Shown in pieces: positions 59,790-64,000 of a DNA stretch of 64,000 bases. The notes beneath the pieces are model-generated. The model was not told where the DNA came from. It ran no database searches and saw nothing but the letters and a program-made list of their open reading frames with translations. The stretch lies in contig CM054057.1 of assembly GCA_028641055.1 (NCBI GenBank), positions 402,246,814 through 402,310,813 of the forward strand, in the 5' to 3' direction. Position 1 is the stretch's first letter. The number at the start of each line of letters is the position of its first letter. Made by a program: the position numbers and the translations under genes. Source of the stretch: Alopecurus myosuroides (taxonomy: Eukaryota; Streptophyta; Magnoliopsida; Poales; Poaceae).

Positions 59790-61173
59790 CAGGAACAGTT
59801 TCAGTGGTTTCAAGCAATTTTAAACGTTTAACAGAAAAAGTGGAGACATTGTCAACACCAATTACTTTACCATTAATAGTAGGAGGTTTACTAGCATTAG
59901 AAACCCTAGTTTTACTAGTGGTGGTAATAGTACAAACTTTAGCTATATTATTCTTTCTAGTAATTTCATCTTCTCTTTCCCACCTAGCATGCAATTCAGC
60001 TAACATCCTAACATTTTCGTTAATTCTAACTTGAATGGCATTCAAAGTTTTTCTTTCTTTAACATCATGAGGCATAACCTTTATTTTAAGAAGATCAACA
60101 TCAAGAGTTAGGCTATCAACTTTAGAAGCAAGAACATCAATTTTGCCAAACTTTTCCTCAACAGACTTATTAAAAGCAGTTTGTGTACTAATAAATTTTT
60201 TAAGAATGTTTTCGAGATCAGAGGCTACACTTCTATTGTTGTTGTAGGAATTACCATAAGAATTGACATAACCATTACCATTATTAGAAGGAAATGTCCT
60301 ATAATTGTTGCTACCAAAATTATTCCTATAAGCATTGTTGTTGAAATTATTATTTTTAATGAAGTTCACATCAACATGCTCTTCCTGAGCAGCCAAAGAG
60401 GATAAAGGAACATTGTTTGGATCAACATAAGTTTTACCATTCACAAGCATAGACATAATAGCATCAAGCCTATCACTCAAGGAAGAGGTTTCTTCAACAG
60501 AATTTACCTTCTTACCTGGCGGAGCTCTTTGAGTGTGCCATTCAGAATAATTTATCATCAAGAAACTTTATTGCAGCAGACAAAGTGATGGACATAAAGG
60601 TTCCTCCAGCAGTTGAATCCATAAGGTTTCTTGAAGAAAAATTCAGACCTTCATAAAAGGTTTGGATGATCATCCAAGTAGTTAGTCCATGAGTGGGACA
60701 ATTCTTTACCAAAGATTCATTCTTTCCCAAGCTTTAGCAACATGCTCATTATCAAGTTGTTTAAAATTCATAATGCTACTTCTTAGAGATATAATATTAG
60801 CAAGATGATACTATTTTACAATCAAAGCATCTTTACATTTAGTCCATGAATCAATACTATTTTTAGACAAAGATAACAACCATTCTTTAGCTCTTCCTCT
60901 CAAAGAGAAAGGAAGCAATTTCAGTTTAATAATATCTCCATCTACATCCTTATATTTTTGCATCTCATAGAGTTCATCAAAATTATTAAGGTGAGCAGCA
61001 GCATTATCAGAACTAGCACCAGAAAATTGCTCTCTCATAACAAGATTTAACAGGGTAGGCTTAGTCTCATAAAAATCAGCAGTAGGAGCAGGTGGAGCAA
61101 TAGGTGTACTAATAAAATCATCGTTGTTTGTGATAGTAAAGTCACACAACTTGGTGTTCTCAGGAGTACTCAT
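59790..61173 (-). pseudogene. Element C gag (Athila type), broken
   Basis: ATG 61173 starts MSTPENTKLCDFTI. The gag core follows: EQFSGASSDNAAAHLNNFDELYEMQ and LKLLPFSLRGRAKEWLLSLS. An in-frame TAG lies at 60813-60811. Between about 60800 and 60560 the reading shifts frame (NCPTHGLTTWMIIQTFYEGL is in a second frame) and then returns. The C-terminal part (60561-59790) has an Asn/Tyr-rich stretch and heptad-like segments (VASKVDSLTLDVDLLKIKV). It is cut by element E at 59789 and continues in frame into the protease at 47348. It would package element RNA. It is now non-functional. Confidence 0.88.
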
Positions 61174-61339
61174 TTTAAATAGATTAAAAAACATGATAAA
61201 AATAACAACTAGAATAAGAACTATTTTTTGTGTGTGTTTTATATAGAGAAGCAAACAAGATAGAATAAAATAAAAAGTAAAACAAAAACAAAGTAAAGAG
61301 ATTGGAGGTGAGAGACTCCCCTTGCAGAAATCCTCTTCC

Positions 61340-61357
61340 TCCCCGGCAACAGCGCCA
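61340..61357 (-). other. Element C primer-binding site (Asp tRNA-like)
   Basis: On the minus strand TGGCGCTGTTGCCGGGGA lies 11 bp inside the LTR end. It matches the form expected for tRNA-Asp priming used by Athila-like elements, with one apparent mismatch (GCT for GCC). Confidence 0.8.
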
Positions 61358-61368
61358 GAAAACTTGCT

Positions 61369-62115
61369 TTATGGCGGGTAAACACACGCTCGTTGGGAGA
61401 CCCCAAGTGTAAGGTATGAAGAGTACAACAGAAAGTTTTCCCTCAGAAAGAAACCAAGGTTTAATCGACCAGTAGGAGACAGAAATCACTTCTGAAGGTT
61501 GATGACAGCTGAAGTTGGTAGGGCGCACGACCAGGCTCAGCAGCAACGTGGCATCTGCACAACACAATCAAAATACTTTGCCCCAACGAAACAGTGAGAT
61601 TGTCAATCTGACATGTTTTGCTAACACAAAGGATTAGATGTATAGTGTGGAAAATAGTACTTGTTTGCAGTAAATGAAAGAGAAGAGTGATGGCAGTGAA
61701 TGAGAGGAAAACAATGATTGCAGTAAAGAAAATAGTGTTTGTAGTGGTTGTATTATTAGTGTAAAAGAATGGACCGGGGTCCACAGTTCACTAGTGGTGT
61801 CTCTCCATAAAAGATAGATAACATGCTGGGTAAACAAATTACAGCTGGGTCCCCCTCCGGGTCCCCTCTGGACTCCGTGTACGTGACAGATTTCTAAGAC
61901 CCTGGGATTCGTTTCGTCCAATTCCGAGAATATTTCCAGAACAACTTTTCTGAAACAAAAAACAACAAAAAACAGGAACTTGCTCTATGTCATCTTGTTA
62001 ATAGGTTAGTCCCAAGAAATCCATAAAATGACATAAAGTGTATAAAAAACATGTAGCATATGAAATGAAAACAACATGGAACATCATAACTTATAGATAC
62101 GTTTCAGACGTATCA
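61369..62115 (-). repeat. Element C 5' LTR (747 bp, internally deleted)
   Basis: It aligns with the 3' LTR at both ends but lacks about 880 bp. The junction near 61848 falls at a short GGG plus C/T match. Its inner terminus reads TTATGG on the plus strand, where the 3' LTR has TGATGG, so the canonical end is mutated. Confidence 0.9.
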
Positions 62116-62120
62116 AGTTG

Positions 62121-62592
62121 CAATTTACATAATGAAAATAATAAACATGTGACAAAATTTGAGTGTACAACTACCGCCAAATTTGATTATAGATCTTCTG
62201 TGATATCACTTGACTTGATACTTAACAATAAGAATTTATACTTAGATGTTTCTCGTTATGATCATGATTATATGAGCTTCACTTATACCTGCAATTGTGA
62301 TTGCTATTTGATGAGATGCTATTTGTTTTCATGTGACAATTATGTGCTAAATACATGCAAATTTCGTTGCTTCATGTCATGTGAGAATTTTTATCATGTC
62401 CGCAAAACTAATGCACCCCATTGTAGATACATATATTGTGCATACACGTTGTTCTTTTTGTTTCTTCCATGTTCAGCTTACCACAAGCCGCAGACGTCTT
62501 GTGTTGAAGAAAGGGAGGATGATGAGGATATAATAGGGGAACATGATGTTTGTTCATGTTTGAGCTGGAAGGAAATATTGAATTTAAATTGA
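62121..62592 (+). pseudogene. Element D ORF continuation, Cys/Tyr-rich
   Basis: The frame before C (ending at 35227) continues in register here. It reads CNLHNENNKHVTKFECTTT, then a Cys-rich stretch (YTCNCDCYLMRCYLFSCDNY, CFMSCENFYHV), an acidic segment (EEREDDEDIIGEHD) and a stop at 62590-62592. I recognise no domain, and the spacing of the cysteines does not match a CCHC knuckle. It is probably the tail of a degraded element protein. Further plus-strand open frames to 62917 are uncertain. Confidence 0.4.
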
Positions 62593-63530
62593 TGATTATT
62601 ATAAGGTGAATTCCTTCTTAATTGAATGTGATGTTTGTGTTTATGAGAATGTTATACAATCTAAGCCTATGCATTTATGTATTAGCAGGGTTACTGCTAA
62701 CACAAACATTGGTGGAGGAGGACCTCAAGACATGCTGGAAAACAACAACTATCTGCGGGAAAACAAAAGGAAACAAGTGGAAAACAATGAAGATAATTCA
62801 CCAAAAGTGCTTGAGGGAGGAGAGGGAGGCAGGAGCACAAGAGGGAGGCATGGAAAACTAAGTTGCTGCCATGGAAAACAACATGAAGGAAATGATGTTT
62901 CAGTTCGGACTAGCTGAAGTACCGAATTTGAAATAATCATGGAATCTTCATACAGACTCCAAATAAGGCAAATAAGCACAATCCGGAAAGGAAATTCTAA
63001 GGGATTTCCAATGCATCTGACCCCATCTACCGATTCGACTCGTACAAGTTGTGGTGACCGAAACAACACCACTGGTGACCGAAACAAGTCACGAGTCGTT
63101 TTCTGCCAGTTTATAAATATAGTCCAATTGGCTGCACCCATGTTTAGTCAGTTTGTATCCGAGTTTCTTGAGACCAAACGAGTAGGAATAGGATAATTTC
63201 ATGGGAGACACCCCCTCCCTCATATATACCTAGGAACCACGAAATTATTAGATTAGACCAAGTTTAAAACAAAAACCCTAGAACCTCTAGGTTGTATTGC
63301 TTGAAGCATTCATCTTGAAGTATACCTTTGCAAATTCTGCGTGCTATCTGATGTTCCACTGGAATAAGGGGATACAGGACCACCTCGTAGTATTTGATTA
63401 CATTGTGTAAGAGTGTGTAGTTGAGAATATACAAAGAGATTGATTGTTGTTGCGTTGGCAACATGGATTATTCGAGGAGAGTTTTTAGAGAAACACTAGT
63501 TATCATACCACCACCATTATTTTGAGTTGC
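62593..63530 (+). mobile_element. Element D, right end (possible 3' LTR region)
   Basis: A purine-rich stretch (62740-62900) with GGAAAAC repeated several times precedes sequence with two close copies of GTGACCGAAACAA (63051-63090), a TATA-like CATATATACC (63222-63231) and a leader-like segment. This fits a retroelement 3' end, but I could not define LTR borders or a partner LTR in the window. Confidence 0.3.
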
Positions 63531-64000
63531 TCACAAGAGAAGATCGGGCCATCCCATATAAAAAAAAATATAAAAATACAGTGACGGTGGAGATTTAGAT
63601 GATCCAGCCCGTACATAGGCCTCCATCCAACGGTGTATGTTTGCCAGATGTCGAGCGCACATGGCACTCCCGTAAGTCTTTCTCCCGTTTATACAGAATA
63701 AAAAAAGGAAAATGCTTATTTTAGGGGGACCTAACGTTGCCAAATGTAGGTCCCTTGCTTTGTTGGGTTCTTTTGTGCGTGGACATCCCACTTGGGCCGG
63801 CCTGACTAGGCCCAATTAGCAGCAATTTGATTTTTTAGCCCAATTTTCGTCTCAAAATATATTTTCAACAGCCCACTACACGTAGTCTTATACGCTAAGT
63901 GTCTTCGTCATTTTTGTTGGATGTTGCGTATATCTTTAAATTTTGCAACAAATTTGCAGGCATTTTGTTGAGAAACCACAAGCGATATGTTGCAATGTTT
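63531..64000. other. Unassigned repeat-like DNA at the window end
   Basis: There is no open frame of note, terminal repeat or RNA gene that I can support. TTTAGGGGGACCTAACG and the stretches rich in TTGCAAC suggest further transposon-derived sequence, but the type is not identifiable here. Confidence 0.3.

Larger units (their letters stand above)
35228..62115 (-). mobile_element. Element C: Athila/Sabrina-like LTR retrotransposon with gag and protease only
   Basis: A minus-strand element. Its 3' LTR is at 35228-36853 and its 5' LTR at 61369-62115. The target duplication AGTTG lies at 35223-35227 and 62116-62120. The LTR sense end TGATACGTCT, the preceding AAGCTTGGGGATGCT and the Asp-type primer site match Athila-like Triticeae elements of the Sabrina/WHAM style; the family name is from memory of the motif. 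The interior is broken by a LINE (38957-46170) and by element E (47354-59784). Removing these leaves gag, protease and about 2.5 kb of non-coding 3' region, with no reverse transcriptase or integrase. Confidence 0.92.

Overview
The window looks like intergenic repeat DNA from a large-genome grass, probably Pooideae and most likely Triticeae or a close relative. The evidence is Ty3/gypsy retrotransposons with 3-5 kb LTRs, an Athila-type element whose LTR begins TGATACGTCT on its own sense strand, a Tat-type element primed by TGGCGCCCACC, and a plant L1-type LINE. I see no host gene, rRNA, tRNA or CRISPR array. All coding sequence is retroelement-derived. The species inference rests on repeat style, not on a database search.

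Layout: two nests lie side by side. Nest 1 (1-32698) is a minus-strand Tat-like element, 'H'. Its RT and protease end lies at 1-2186, its gag at 13914-16399, and its 5' LTR at about 16401-16992 plus 32309-32698. H is interrupted by two copies of one Tekay-like chromovirus family: 'A' (2187-13913, minus strand, target duplication GCCGG, internally deleted) and 'B' (16993-32303, plus strand, target duplication ACTAC, nearly complete). Nest 2 (32699 to about 63530) is an unclassified plus-strand element, 'D', split by a minus-strand Athila/Sabrina-like element, 'C' (35228-62115, target duplication AGTTG). C carries gag and protease but no recognisable pol. C contains a plus-strand LINE (38957-46170, 14-bp target duplication) and a minus-strand non-autonomous Tekay-like element, 'E' (47354-59784, target duplication TTTAT). 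E in turn contains a solo LTR, 'F' (51715-56077, target duplication GAACA), of the A/B family. The nesting order is D, then C, then E, then F.

The intact coding parts are few. B has an uninterrupted 271-codon ORF of unknown function between primer-binding site and gag, followed by one gag-PR-RT-RH-IN-chromodomain frame broken by three TAG codons. E has a 148-codon ORF in the same pre-gag position. By eye the two pre-gag ORFs share a residue pattern and may be one family.

The most unusual signal is inside the LTRs of the A/B/F family. All five LTR copies carry a 78-nt exon-like block (AG before it, AG/GCAAGT after it) and, 1.2-1.3 kb downstream, a 65-nt block preceded by TTTCCGCAG and ending in TAG. 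Both junctions are phase 1, the frame is kept in every copy, and the predicted peptide is very acidic. Element E's LTR has a diverged version of the same layout. This looks like a small spliced gene or exon trap carried inside an LTR. I do not recognise it.
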